Below are positions 8,218 through 17,901 of a stretch of 64,000 nt of DNA, piece by piece (positions within the stretch are counted from its first letter, which is position 1; the number at the start of each line of letters is the position of its first letter). This DNA comes from Prevotellaceae bacterium (GTDB taxonomy: Bacteria > Bacteroidota > Bacteroidia > Bacteroidales > UBA932). The notes under the pieces are model-generated. The model searched no databases, was not told where the DNA came from, and saw only the letters and a program-made list of their open reading frames with translations. The position numbers and the translations under genes were made by a program. Location of the stretch: NCBI GenBank assembly GCA_031258195.1, contig JAIRNF010000027.1, forward strand, positions 105,366 to 169,365, in the 5' to 3' direction.

Positions 8218-9042
8218 ATGTTAGAAATCCCCGAATTAAGCACCATAAGTCCGCAAGCGGCAAAAGCCTTAACAGGTAAGAAAATTAAAGAAGTAGCTAA
8301 TGCTGCCAGCCCTTATAAGTTTGCCTGGTATAACGGAGATCATACCGAATACCGCAAGTTACTTGTTGGCAGAGTTGTTGAATCTGCAAAAGGGCATGGA
8401 ATGTTTGTTGATATTATATTTGATAACGACACTTATCTGTCTGTTGGCGACGGAACAATTATACGCTATGGCGATAAAGGAGAAAAAAGACCCGATAAAC
8501 ATCAGCTGTTAGTGGGGTTTGAAGATGGTAGTTTTCTTGTGTTTACAGTCGCTATGTATGGTAGTACCTGGGCTTTTAAAGGGATTTTTGATAACAAATA
8601 CTACCAAGGTAGCTTAAATAGTATTTCGCCCTTAGAAAATGCTTTTAACAAGCGGCTATTCGATAATGTTTTCAAGAACAGTAAAAAGGACCTGAGTGTA
8701 AAAGCGTTGTTAGCAACAGAACAACGTATTCCATGAGTTGGTAATGATGTGCTACAAGACTTACTGTTTAATGCAAGTATTCATCCTAAGCGTAAACAAT
8801 CTACCATCTCAGATTTTGAAAAAGCAGAGCTATTTCATAGCCTAAAAACTACTTTAGCAAATATGACCGAAAAAGGTGGAAGAGATACCGAAAAAGACTT
8901 GTTTGGAAATGCTGGTAAATATAAAACTCTCCTCTCTAAAAATACGTATAAAGATCTTTGTCCCAGCCGTGGGAATACTATTGTAAAGCAAGCATACTTA
9001 GGTGATGCTGTTTACTTTTGTTCTACCTGCCAACGCTTGTAA
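8218..9042 (+). pseudogene. Fpg/Nei-family DNA glycosylase with in-frame TGA
   Basis: The family removes oxidised bases from DNA and nicks the site. The frame starts MLEIPELS and runs to TGA at 8734-8736, then continues in the same frame to 9042. Across the stop it reads ATEQRIP-stop-VGNDVLQDLLFNA, the helix-two-turn-helix region where relatives have IPG(L/I)GNGVLQD, so a Gly codon (GGA) probably became TGA. The C-terminal zinc finger is also damaged: the first pair reads CPSRG instead of CPxCG, while CSTC is intact. There is no Pro at position 2, as in the Bacteroidetes subgroup of this family. ATG initiation after the stop would lack the N-terminal catalytic domain, so the gene is very likely non-functional. 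Confidence 0.88.
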
Positions 9043-9045
9043 AGT

Positions 9046-10068
9046 TTATAAAAGCAACGATAGTTCTTCGAATGTAAGCTTTCTTACTTCACAATTGCCA
9101 ATACCGTTCATTAGGACGAAGCTGATACTATCGTTCTGCTTCTTTTTATCTTTTCGGATAGTATCTAGCAATATTTCTCTTGAAATAGCTGTTTTTACAG
9201 GTAACTCAAAAGATTGAAGCAAATTTTCTATTTCAACAACCTCTTCCTTTGTAAGTAAACCTAGGTTATGCGAAATATTTGCAGCAATAACCAGACCTAC
9301 ACTCACAGCCTCACCATGGTTTAACTCGCCGGACACCTCTATTGCATGAGCAAATGTATGACCTAGATTAAGCTTGCGCCGCTCTCCCGATTCGCGCTCG
9401 TCATGTCTAACAATATCCGCCTTTATCTCTACCCCACGATAGATTAAATGAGTAAGTATATCAATATCTTTAGATAGAATACGCTTTTTATCTTGAATAA
9501 TATTATAAAATAGAGATGAGTCTGTAATTAAGGCGGCCTTAATCAACTCTGACAAACCTGCTCTATATTCACGCTCAGGCAGGGTTAAAAGCATATCAAT
9601 ATCGCAGATAACAAATTCGGGCTGATTAAAAACACCCAGTATGTTTTTATAGCCGGAAAGGTTAACGCCATTCTTACCGCCAATACTTGCATCGAGCTGC
9701 GATAGTAGGGTAGTTGATACCAAACCGCAGCGTATGCCACGCATAAAAATAGAGGCAACAAAATTTGCTATATCACAGGTAATACCCCCACCAACACCAA
9801 CAATATACGTGCTACGATCAGCCCCTAAATCCAGCAGCTGCTTTGCCAAATTTTCTACAGCTGCTAACGTTTTATTTTTCTCGAATAAAGGAACAGTAAC
9901 CCTCTGATAAGATGACAACATATTACTGTATAACCTGTCCACATTTTCATCTATCAGTAAAATAATTCGACATGAAGAGGGTAAATATCGCGAGAGGTTA
10001 AGTATGCTCTCTCCTATTAAGACCTTTGACGTAGAAGAGAATTGGCTATTTATTTGTATGCACTTCAT
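9046..10068 (-). CDS. aroB: 3-dehydroquinate synthase
   Basis: Second step of the shikimate pathway (DAHP to 3-dehydroquinate), NAD and zinc dependent. Clear motifs are the NAD-binding GVGGGITCDIANFVAS, LDASIGGKNGVNL, KADIVRHDE, the zinc-ligand KLNLGHTFAHAIE and LNHGEAVSVGL. At 340 residues it is of normal length. It lies 17 bases downstream of parC on the same strand and ends 3 bases from the end of the convergent broken glycosylase gene. Confidence 0.96.
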   Translation of the reverse strand: MKCIQINSQFSSTSKVLIGESILNLSRYLPSSCRIILLIDENVDRLYSNMLSSYQRVTVPLFEKNKTLAAVENLAKQLLDLGADRSTYIVGVGGGITCDIANFVASIFMRGIRCGLVSTTLLSQLDASIGGKNGVNLSGYKNILGVFNQPEFVICDIDMLLTLPEREYRAGLSELIKAALITDSSLFYNIIQDKKRILSKDIDILTHLIYRGVEIKADIVRHDERESGERRKLNLGHTFAHAIEVSGELNHGEAVSVGLVIAANISHNLGLLTKEEVVEIENLLQSFELPVKTAISREILLDTIRKDKKKQNDSISFVLMNGIGNCEVRKLTFEELSLLL

Positions 10069-10085
10069 CGTTTAGGGGCGAACTA

Positions 10086-12701
10086 TTACAGCAACGACAT
10101 TTGTACCGCATTACCATCATCACCAGATTGAGATAAGTCGTCATCGTCACTTTGTGGCGGTTCTTTTTCAAGCGGCTCTATAAACTTTAACGTACCAACA
10201 TCTAAGGTAGAAACGCGCTTACCTTTTGCACGGAAGCTCTTAATGCCAATAAACTCGTCAACATCTATAAATTCAGGCTCTCGTTTAGCGTTCTTACCTT
10301 TAAATGTTACCTCTAACTGCGGATAGGTATCGCTCGATAACTCTACCAGATATGAACCCTGCGTTTCGTCAATAAATAGCTGATGATTGGGAGACTCCTC
10401 GAACGTAAAACGCTTCACATAAAAGTACTTTTGCTCCGCATCATAGTAAGTAGCCGAAAAAACTTTTTCTACATCCAGCTTTTCTACAAGTATCAGCTCT
10501 TCTTCGTAGCGGTTGCTTAAGTCATAGTCGGTTGTATAAAACTTACCCTGCTTAGTAACCGCCAGTATCCTATCTCCGTTACCAAATTCACCAAGTAAGC
10601 GCCCGTGCCCGTCAGTATTAAGACGACGAACCGCATCATCAAACCAAATAGATTGACCGCCTAATGTTGATTCGCCTCTCTCCTTAAGCACGACTTTATG
10701 TATGGCATAGCGGGTAAAAATATTCCCCATAGATCCACGACCTTTAATGGCAAGACTTGCAAAGTCAAGCTCTACTATAAGGTTCTTAATTCTCGGGCGA
10801 GGCTTAAAGTAAACTTTCAGTACCTCCGCTTCACCATTAGGGTTAGCACTCATATAAAGCACTTGCGATCCTTCTGTTCCACGGGTTACATCATACTCCT
10901 TATCGCGGGTTACACCGGTAACGGCAAAGCGCTTCATCATTATCGGTCCATTTTTGCCATCGCGATAAACCACATTGTAAATTGTACGCGTATCATTACG
11001 GCGGAATACGCCTACATGTATAATGTCTTTACCAATAAATGCCTTGTCTGATACTTTTGTTACAACGTACTTTCCGTTCTTAAGAAATACGATAATATCA
11101 TCGATATCAGAACAGTCGCAAATATACTCATCTTTCTTTAATCCGGTACCTACAAAGCCTTCTGCCCGGTTAACATATAACTTAGCATTGGCAACAACAA
11201 CCTGAGTCGCTTCGATATTGCTGAACTCTGCCAGTTCGGTAATACGAGGATGGTTCTTGCCGTACTTCTTTTTTAGCCGCTGATAGTAAGCAATGGTATA
11301 GGCTACAAGGTTATTAAGATTATTTTCTACTTCCTCAATTCCCTCTTCGATATTTTTAATCAGATCATCTGCATTCTTCGCATCATACTTAGAAATACGC
11401 TTAATCTTTATCTCGGTAAGCTTTACAATATCATCGGTTGTAATAGGGCGGCGTAGCTGTTTCTTATAAGATTTTAAGCCTTTATCAATGGCTTCGATAA
11501 CTTCTTCCCAAGTTTCGCTCTCCTCAATTTTAAGATAAATACGTTTTTCGATGAATATCTTCTCAAGCGAAGAGAAATGCCACTGCTCATTCAATTCGTG
11601 CAAGCGTATTTCCAGTTCTTGTTTCAGCAAATCTTTTGTACGGTCAGTAGCCATACGTAGCATTTGCTTTACTCCAATAAAGTGCGGATGGTCATTGCTA
11701 ATTATACATGAGTTGGGGGAGATAGAAACTTCGCAATCGGTAAACGCATACAGCGCGTCGGTTGTTTTATCAGGCGACACATCATTAGGGAGATGAATTA
11801 CAATCTCTACATTCTGAGCCGTATTATCATCAACCTTACGCACCTTGATTTTACCCTTATCGTTGGCTTTTAAAATAGACTCAATAACTGTTGTAGTGGT
11901 TTTACCAAACGGTATCTCGGTAACAACAAGCGTTTTTCTATCGAACTTATTAATACGTGCACGTACTTTTACTGCACCTCCACGTAATCCGTCGTTATAA
12001 CGTGAGCAATCGGCTAATCCCCCTGTTGGAAAATCAGGGTATAATTCAAAATCTTTATTTTTTAAATGAGCAATAGAGGCATCTATCAACTCATTAAAAT
12101 TATGAGGCAGTATTTTAGATGCAAGCCCCACCGCAATACCTTCAACGCCTTGCGCCAGCAGTAGCGGGAACTTTACAGGCAACGTAACGGGCTCTTGATT
12201 ACGCCCGTCGTACGACGGCATCCACTCCGTTGTTTTAGGGTTGAATACAACATCGTTAGCAAACTTAGAAAGACGCGCTTCAATATAACGAGGTGCTGCA
12301 GCACTATCACCGGTAAGAATATTTCCCCAGTTACCTTGTGTTTCTACCAATAAATCTTTCTGACCAAGCTGTACCAATGCGTCGCCAATAGAGGCATCGC
12401 CGTGCGGATGGAACTGCATGGTAAAACCAATAATATTGGCAACTTTATTAAAACGTCCGTCATCCATGCGCTTCATTGCATGAAGAATACGACGCTGTAC
12501 AGGTTTTAAACCATCGTTAAGATGAGGAACGGCACGCTCTAGTATTACATATGACGCATAATCGAGAAACCAGTCTTTACACATACCGGTTAAGCGATAC
12601 TTTTTGCTATCGTCGCCGGCTGTAAGCTTAGCAAAACGCCCTGCCTCAGTCTCATTTACGTTCGCATTGTCGTCTTCTAATTCGAAATCGTCTGTTGACA
12701 T
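10086..12701 (-). CDS. parC: DNA topoisomerase IV subunit A
   Basis: The 871-residue breakage-reunion subunit of the decatenating topoisomerase. The N-terminal winged-helix domain has LNDGLKPVQRRILH, FHPHGDASIGDAL and GDSAAAPRYIEARL, where the Tyr is the active-site residue. A coiled-coil region follows (around residues 360-490), then a C-terminal domain with degenerate beta-pinwheel blades and an acidic tail (EPPQSDDDDLSQSGDD). The large frame has no interruptions. parE lies about 2.5 kb upstream on the same strand, separated by a redox gene pair and a hypothetical gene. Confidence 0.96.
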   Translation of the reverse strand: MSTDDFELEDDNANVNETEAGRFAKLTAGDDSKKYRLTGMCKDWFLDYASYVILERAVPHLNDGLKPVQRRILHAMKRMDDGRFNKVANIIGFTMQFHPHGDASIGDALVQLGQKDLLVETQGNWGNILTGDSAAAPRYIEARLSKFANDVVFNPKTTEWMPSYDGRNQEPVTLPVKFPLLLAQGVEGIAVGLASKILPHNFNELIDASIAHLKNKDFELYPDFPTGGLADCSRYNDGLRGGAVKVRARINKFDRKTLVVTEIPFGKTTTTVIESILKANDKGKIKVRKVDDNTAQNVEIVIHLPNDVSPDKTTDALYAFTDCEVSISPNSCIISNDHPHFIGVKQMLRMATDRTKDLLKQELEIRLHELNEQWHFSSLEKIFIEKRIYLKIEESETWEEVIEAIDKGLKSYKKQLRRPITTDDIVKLTEIKIKRISKYDAKNADDLIKNIEEGIEEVENNLNNLVAYTIAYYQRLKKKYGKNHPRITELAEFSNIEATQVVVANAKLYVNRAEGFVGTGLKKDEYICDCSDIDDIIVFLKNGKYVVTKVSDKAFIGKDIIHVGVFRRNDTRTIYNVVYRDGKNGPIMMKRFAVTGVTRDKEYDVTRGTEGSQVLYMSANPNGEAEVLKVYFKPRPRIKNLIVELDFASLAIKGRGSMGNIFTRYAIHKVVLKERGESTLGGQSIWFDDAVRRLNTDGHGRLLGEFGNGDRILAVTKQGKFYTTDYDLSNRYEEELILVEKLDVEKVFSATYYDAEQKYFYVKRFTFEESPNHQLFIDETQGSYLVELSSDTYPQLEVTFKGKNAKREPEFIDVDEFIGIKSFRAKGKRVSTLDVGTLKFIEPLEKEPPQSDDDDLSQSGDDGNAVQMSLL

Positions 12702-12851
12702 TTATACTCTTAAGTTATGTTGAACAAGGATACTTTATAAAGCTTAAAGGATTTTAGTAACTCTAGACGTTTAACAATTAAATCTCTCGAAATACCAGGT
12801 TACATTCTTCTCTATGCGCAATATTAATCTTTGTTCTTTTATCTATCTTTT

Positions 12852-13370
12852 TTAAATCCAAAATCTCATTGATATCATCAACACTACTAACAGCGAAATC
12901 AATATTGTTAGCATCGCTTTTCGCTGAAACATCAACGCCAAGAATACCCCTACAAGGTTGGGCAATGCCTCGTTTATATTCGATTGAGTAATTTCTCCAT
13001 GTCTTAACCTAATACTACCTTGCATTGTCAAATTTTTAGCACACGTAAGGCGCCATTTTCTATCAATTAAGCCATCTAGTATCCATTCCCATCTATCACC
13101 GGAGCAAAGATAAACAGTAACGCTCTTGCTCAAAATACGAGGTACAATAGTGGCTACCAGCTGTGATGTTTTTTTATCATACACCCTAAAAGTGTTGCTA
13201 AATACGCCATCTTTTGTAAACAAGTACGTTTTACCGCAAAACGACGCAATACATCTATACGAATCTGCACCCAGATAAATAAAACCTTCTTGTTTACCGT
13301 TTTTGTATAAAGGCGAGGAGTTTTCTAAGACTTTCTTGCTCCAGCTAATTGTGTGAACTGCTTTAAACAT
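12852..13370 (-). CDS. Hypothetical protein with C-terminal hydrophobic tail
   Basis: I chose the ATG at 13370 (MFKAVHTISW…), because the longer form overlaps the nitroreductase gene and has no better start. The 172-residue protein has a beta-rich middle with several aromatic residues (GFIYLGADSYRCI, KTYLFTKDGVFSNTFRVYDK, GDRWEWILDGL) and two hydrophobic stretches at the end (LVGVFLALMF, LTILISLLVVLMISM), so it may be anchored at the membrane by its C-terminus. The fold is reminiscent of scramblase/tubby-like beta barrels but I do not recognise a family. It lies 12 bases after the nitroreductase gene and may belong to its operon. Confidence 0.6.
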   Translation of the reverse strand: MFKAVHTISWSKKVLENSSPLYKNGKQEGFIYLGADSYRCIASFCGKTYLFTKDGVFSNTFRVYDKKTSQLVATIVPRILSKSVTVYLCSGDRWEWILDGLIDRKWRLTCAKNLTMQGSIRLRHGEITQSNINEALPNLVGVFLALMFQRKAMLTILISLLVVLMISMRFWI

Positions 13371-13381
13371 AAAAATTACTT

Positions 13382-14029
13382 CTACCAGTTTTCCCAATGA
13401 AGATTTTCTTCCTTCCACTTATCTTTAGGCATAGTTTCTCCTGAAGGATGACCAATAGGAATAACGTTTAACGGAATTGCCGTTTCGGGAAGATCTAATA
13501 TATTTTTTACAAACTCCACTCTGTCTTTATCGGGATATACGGCAGTCCATACAGCCCCAAGCCCCATAACCTCTACGGCTAATAATATGTTTTCTGTGGC
13601 GGCAGAGCAGTCTTGTACCCAATACTCCGGATACTCTTCAATAGCTTTGGTTAAATCGCCGCAAACTATAATCGCCGCACCTGCTTCTTTCAACATTTTT
13701 GCATAGGGCAAACCTTCTGCTAACGAATCTAACGTTGTACGTTCTGTAATAGCGACAAAAGCCCAAGGTTGCTTATTAACTGCTGTCGGAGCAGCCATTC
13801 CGGCTTTTACTAAAGTTGTAAGGTTCTCTTTACTTACTTTTTTTTGTGGAATAAAATTTCGTACGCTTTTTCGGTTATGAATTACAGATAGCACGACCTC
13901 CTGGTTTGAAATGGTTTTACTTTCTGTCTTTTCATTCTTATCTGGCGTCTGAAGTGCCAAGACAAGAACGACTACCATCAATGCAATGCATATAAGCTGA
14001 TAGGTTATAATTTTTTTCTTTTCCATCAA
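13382..14029 (-). CDS. Membrane-anchored nitroreductase-family flavoprotein
   Basis: A 215-residue protein with an N-terminal membrane anchor (residues ~8-27) followed by a nitroreductase fold: NRKSVRNF (FMN phosphate contact), AAPTAVNKQPWAFV, DCSAATENILLAVEVMGLGAVW and the C-terminal IPIGHPSG. The anchor is unusual, because most nitroreductases are soluble; here the FMN domain would face the periplasm. Its start overlaps the end of the flavinylated Fe-S membrane protein by 4 bases (ATGA), so the two are translationally coupled and probably form one electron-transfer unit. The electron acceptor is unknown. Confidence 0.88.
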   Translation of the reverse strand: MMEKKKIITYQLICIALMVVVLVLALQTPDKNEKTESKTISNQEVVLSVIHNRKSVRNFIPQKKVSKENLTTLVKAGMAAPTAVNKQPWAFVAITERTTLDSLAEGLPYAKMLKEAGAAIIVCGDLTKAIEEYPEYWVQDCSAATENILLAVEVMGLGAVWTAVYPDKDRVEFVKNILDLPETAIPLNVIPIGHPSGETMPKDKWKEENLHWENW

Positions 14030-15207
14030 GAATTATTTTTAGCGTTTGTGTGTTTTTTAGTAGCGCCCTTTTTCATAATATCTAATGTCTGCCCCGTAGG
14101 ACATAAAAATCGACACCATGGCTTTGTAATAAAAATCGACATTACTAAAGATACTACCGCAATTATAATCGCAGATAACGGTGCGGCAGCTATATTAAAT
14201 GCGCTGAAAGGTTCTATCGCCGTTAAGTCGAATGCTAATCCTAGAACTAATAAAAGTACAATAAAAATGAGAATAGCCTTTCGTAAAAACATTAGCCAGC
14301 TAACAACTTTTCTGCCTAAATGCAGCTTACGTTTATTAAGCTTTCCAACTAGCTCTTGTGCTGCACCAAACGGACAAAGATAGCTACAGTAAAACGCTTT
14401 GCCTGTAAACATAGGAAGTCCGACAGCAAATAAAAGAATCAAGAGAAGTATCCATTGTGTTGCTAGCGGTATTCCGTTAGTTATCCATGTAAAAAGCTGT
14501 ACTAACGACAGCATAGAACTTTGCCAGAAACCAAGTACAACAACAGATAGTAGCAATAATACCATTCTATACTTTTTTGCTTTTGACGGACGGAAAAAGC
14601 CGTATAAAGCCAATGCTAAAATCAGCAATATCGCTCCATACTTTAGTATCGAAGACCAAAGAAATGTGCCTCTTTGTTGTTCGGTATTTGTAGCAGCCGC
14701 AACTCTTACTTGAAATGATTTTACAATTGCTTTGGTTGTATAGGTTGATCCTGTAGCATTATCAACTTTTTTTTCTAATGCCTCTGTCAACAATAAGCCA
14801 TCCCAAGTATTCAACACACCTGCATCTACTACCATTTCTACATACGAAGGACTTTCAACATTTTTTAGCAGCTGTACTTGTAGTACTTTTCTGGATGTAT
14901 CTAACACAATAAGTAACGGGGTGCGCCCGGCATAGCCAATAACTTTATCGGAGTAAGGACTGCTAAGCATTACCTCCCCTATTTTATTTTGGCGACTATT
15001 GTAAACCTCTACCCACGAGGTATCAACATCACGCAAACTCGTAGCATCAGGAAAAGCAAGTTTTACGTAATCCAACGAAACCCCTGCCGTTTCAGCTGGT
15101 GTCTCTTCCTTATTCAAAGAACTTTCGTTATCTAGCCATTCACCTTGCCGAAAGGCAATGATTGCCAACACAAGCAGAACCAGAACTATGTTTAATATTC
15201 TATTCAT
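14026..15207 (-). CDS. FMN-binding, 4Fe-4S polyferredoxin-type membrane protein (NosR/RnfG-like)
   Basis: A 393-residue membrane electron carrier. After an N-terminal membrane segment comes a periplasmic FMN-binding domain (residues ~80-165) with the motif TGSTYTTKA, matching the consensus in which a Thr receives FMN from the ApbE transferase. Five or so membrane segments follow, with two CxxxCP motifs: CSYLCPFGA and CRFLCPTGQ, typical of NapH/NosR-type Fe-S membrane proteins. It likely passes electrons from the membrane to the periplasmic side, with the coupled nitroreductase downstream as a candidate recipient. It is 18 bases after parE. No apbE is visible in the window. Confidence 0.87.
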   Translation of the reverse strand: MNRILNIVLVLLVLAIIAFRQGEWLDNESSLNKEETPAETAGVSLDYVKLAFPDATSLRDVDTSWVEVYNSRQNKIGEVMLSSPYSDKVIGYAGRTPLLIVLDTSRKVLQVQLLKNVESPSYVEMVVDAGVLNTWDGLLLTEALEKKVDNATGSTYTTKAIVKSFQVRVAAATNTEQQRGTFLWSSILKYGAILLILALALYGFFRPSKAKKYRMVLLLLSVVVLGFWQSSMLSLVQLFTWITNGIPLATQWILLLILLFAVGLPMFTGKAFYCSYLCPFGAAQELVGKLNKRKLHLGRKVVSWLMFLRKAILIFIVLLLVLGLAFDLTAIEPFSAFNIAAAPLSAIIIAVVSLVMSIFITKPWCRFLCPTGQTLDIMKKGATKKHTNAKNNS

Positions 15208-15225
15208 TTTAATTTAAAGAGAGCG

Positions 15226-17109
15226 CTATGCTTCACTAAGCTCTAATTCTGTTTCTTCTATTATTCCCTCAGCAATGGGCTCAATCCCTTCTTCCACACG
15301 AAGATTACCAATAATAAACTGCTGGCGGTCTGGTGTATTCTTTCCCATGTAGAACTCCAGCAGCTCGCTTATCGTGTCGTCTTTACTAAGGCTAACCCTA
15401 TCAATTCTCATATTTTCGCCAATAAATGCACGAAATTCGTCGGGTGAAATCTCTCCTAAACCTTTAAAACGCGTAATCTCAGGATTCGCTCCCAGCTTTG
15501 CTATTGCTTGCAAACGCTCTTCGTCAGAGTAGCAATAAATCGTTTCTTTCTTATTGCGAACACGAAACAGTGGCGTTTGTAAAATGTATAAATGCTTCTG
15601 ACGAACAAGATCGGGGAAAAACTGCAAAAAGAAAGTAAGCAACAATAAACGAATATGCATGCCATCAACATCAGCATCTGTTGCAATTACAACCCTGTTG
15701 TAGCGTAAGTCTTCCAGACTATCCTCTATGTTTAATGCGGCTTGTAGAAGGTTGAATTCTTCGTTCTCGTAAACTACACGCTTAGTCATTCCATACGTAT
15801 TAAGCGGCTTACCACGTAAGCTGAATACCGCTTGCGTGTTTACATTACGCGATTTGGTAATTGAGCCGCTTGCAGAATCTCCTTCGGTAATAAAGAGCGT
15901 AGATTTATCTGCCAGCTCATGTTTATCGTTAAAGTGCACCCTGCAATCGCGCAACTTTTTATTATGCAAATTTGCCTTCTTTGCACGCTCTCGGGCAAGC
16001 TTCTGAATACCCGAAATAGCTTTACGCTCTTTCTCTGATTCAGCTATCTTCTTTTGCAATATTTCTGCCGTATCAGCATGTTTATGAAGATAGTTATCCA
16101 GATTTTTCTTTATAAAATCGCCCACAAAGTTACGAACCGATTGCCCCCCCGGGGCCATATCACGAGAACCCAGCTTAGTTTTTGTTTGCGATTCGAAAAC
16201 AGGTTCTTCTATTTTTATGCTTATGGCGGCATAAATAGACATTAAGATGTCTTTGCTATCAAAATCTTTCTTGTAAAACTCACGAACGGTTTTACCAATA
16301 GCTTCGCGAAAAGCCATAAGGTGAGTACCGCCTTGTGTTGTATGCTGTCCATTTACAAAAGAGAAGTAGTTCTCACCATAGCTGGAGCCATGCGTTATTG
16401 CCATTTCTATATCTTCGCCTTTAAGATGAATTGGCGGATAAAGCGGCTCTTCGCCAAGATTCTCGTTAAGCAAATCGAGCAAACCGTTCTTTGAGATAAA
16501 GTTCGCACCGTTAAAGGTTATGGTCAATCCGGAATTAAGATAAACATAATTCTTCAGCATCGACTCAATAAATTCGTAGCTGTATGTATAGGCTCCAAAT
16601 ACGCTTACATCTGGCGTAAATATCACCTTTGTACCACTTATTTCTTTCGAACTCAACTCTTCCGAACTAACTGTTTCTCCCTTAGAAAACGTAGCTAAAG
16701 CAGACTTTCCATCTCTATAGGATTGTATTGAAAATGAAGATGATAAAGCGTTAACGGCCTTAAGACCTACGCCATTCAGCCCAACCGATTTTTTGAACGC
16801 CTTCGAATCGTATTTTGCGCCGGTATTCATTTTCGAAACAACATCTACCAGCTTTCCCAGCGGAATGCCACGACCATAATCACGAACCGATACCTCAGAT
16901 TCGTTAATGGTAACATCCACACGCTTACCAAAGCCCATGGCGTATTCATCAATAGCGTTATCGAGCACCTCTTTTAGCAGAACGTAAATACCATCATCAG
17001 CCGACGAGCCGTCGCCCAACTTGCCAATATACATACCCGGACGTTTACGGATATGGGTATTCCATTCTAGCGTTTGTATATCTTTTTCCGAATAATTTGC
17101 TGCGTCCAT
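15226..17109 (-). CDS. parE: DNA topoisomerase IV subunit B
   Basis: The ATPase subunit of topoisomerase IV, 627 residues. GHKL ATPase motifs are [26 protein letters not shown] and [14 protein letters not shown]; the TOPRIM domain has [13 protein letters not shown] and [16 protein letters not shown]. The frame is complete. A TAnnTTTG box lies 21 bases upstream of the start. It is the first gene of the co-directional series parE - Fe-S protein - nitroreductase - hypothetical - parC - aroB. Confidence 0.96.
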   Translation of the reverse strand: MDAANYSEKDIQTLEWNTHIRKRPGMYIGKLGDGSSADDGIYVLLKEVLDNAIDEYAMGFGKRVDVTINESEVSVRDYGRGIPLGKLVDVVSKMNTGAKYDSKAFKKSVGLNGVGLKAVNALSSSFSIQSYRDGKSALATFSKGETVSSEELSSKEISGTKVIFTPDVSVFGAYTYSYEFIESMLKNYVYLNSGLTITFNGANFISKNGLLDLLNENLGEEPLYPPIHLKGEDIEMAITHGSSYGENYFSFVNGQHTTQGGTHLMAFREAIGKTVREFYKKDFDSKDILMSIYAAISIKIEEPVFESQTKTKLGSRDMAPGGQSVRNFVGDFIKKNLDNYLHKHADTAEILQKKIAESEKERKAISGIQKLARERAKKANLHNKKLRDCRVHFNDKHELADKSTLFITEGDSASGSITKSRNVNTQAVFSLRGKPLNTYGMTKRVVYENEEFNLLQAALNIEDSLEDLRYNRVVIATDADVDGMHIRLLLLTFFLQFFPDLVRQKHLYILQTPLFRVRNKKETIYCYSDEERLQAIAKLGANPEITRFKGLGEISPDEFRAFIGENMRIDRVSLSKDDTISELLEFYMGKNTPDRQQFIIGNLRVEEGIEPIAEGIIEETELELSEA

Positions 17110-17129
17110 TTTATTAGCATAAGAACTTA

Positions 17130-17137
17130 CAAAGGTA
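17130..17137 (-). promoter_or_regulatory. Candidate -7 box of parE
   Basis: TACCTTTG on the minus strand, 21 bases before the ATG, matches TAnnTTTG. Confidence 0.5.
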
Positions 17138-17211
17138 CAAATTGTAGGAGTATTTTTAGCGTAATTTTTTCAACATCTCGGCAATTGCTATATTTGTCGA
17201 AACTTATTGAT

Positions 17212-17889
17212 ATGTGGGGAACTATTGTTAACTCTGCTGCTATTATTGCAGGGGGGCTAATCGGAACTTTTTTTAACAAAAGCCTTCCGAAGCGTTTTCA
17301 AACCATTGTGTTTCAAGCCATGGGGCTATGTACTATTGTAATAGGTATATCTATGGCTCTTAAAATGGACTACATGCTATTCTGCGTATTATCTTTACTC
17401 GCAGGGGGGCTGCTAGGTGAGCTATTAAAACTCGATGCTCAAATAGATAAGCTAAGCAGCCGGGTAAAACGTATTGTAAAGATTAAGAATGATCGATTTT
17501 CCGAAGGATTTATAAGTACATCTCTTTTATTCTGCGTGGGTGCAATGGCTATATTAGGTGCGGTTGAAGAGGGTAGCGGACAGTATCCCAACTTGCTATT
17601 AACAAAATCGGTAATGGACGGATTCAGCTCCATTGCGTTCGGCGCGGCTTTTGGTATTGCTGTTATCTTTTCGTCTATACCTGTATTCATCTATCAAGGA
17701 CTATTAACATTCCTCGTGATTCTTTTCGGTAATCTGTTAAGTGAAGCTATTATCAATGAAGTTTCTGCCGTAGGAGGTGTTCTTTTAATCGGGCTAGGAA
17801 TAAACCTATTAGAGGTAGTCCGAATAAAAATAGTAAACCTTCTTCCGGCACTCATTTTCGTAGGAGCGCTGGTATGGCTGTTTGCCTAA
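17212..17889 (+). CDS. DUF554-family membrane protein
   Basis: The ATG at 17212 (MWGTIVNSAAIIAGG) is the natural start; the upstream extension crosses the parE promoter. The 225-residue protein has about seven membrane segments and the Gly-rich N-terminus (IIAGGLIGTFF), the FCVGAMAILGAVEEG and TKSVMDGFSSIAFG stretches typical of DUF554 (YdfK-like) proteins. The function is not established. It is divergent from parE and convergent with the glycosyltransferase gene. Confidence 0.88.
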   Translation: MWGTIVNSAAIIAGGLIGTFFNKSLPKRFQTIVFQAMGLCTIVIGISMALKMDYMLFCVLSLLAGGLLGELLKLDAQIDKLSSRVKRIVKIKNDRFSEGFISTSLLFCVGAMAILGAVEEGSGQYPNLLLTKSVMDGFSSIAFGAAFGIAVIFSSIPVFIYQGLLTFLVILFGNLLSEAIINEVSAVGGVLLIGLGINLLEVVRIKIVNLLPALIFVGALVWLFA

Positions 17890-17901
17890 TTATAGCGTCG
17901 A

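Noticed and set aside
8734..8736. TGA recoded as Gly or Trp (alternative genetic code)
   Set aside because: TGA ends intact genes here (manC at 920, mqnC at 31880, pyrF at 32812, lgt at 51969), and the other nonsense lesions use TAG and TAA.
17074..17211. N-terminal extension of the DUF554 gene
   Set aside because: It overlaps the parE promoter and start on the opposite strand, is not family-like, and a normal ATG is available at 17212.
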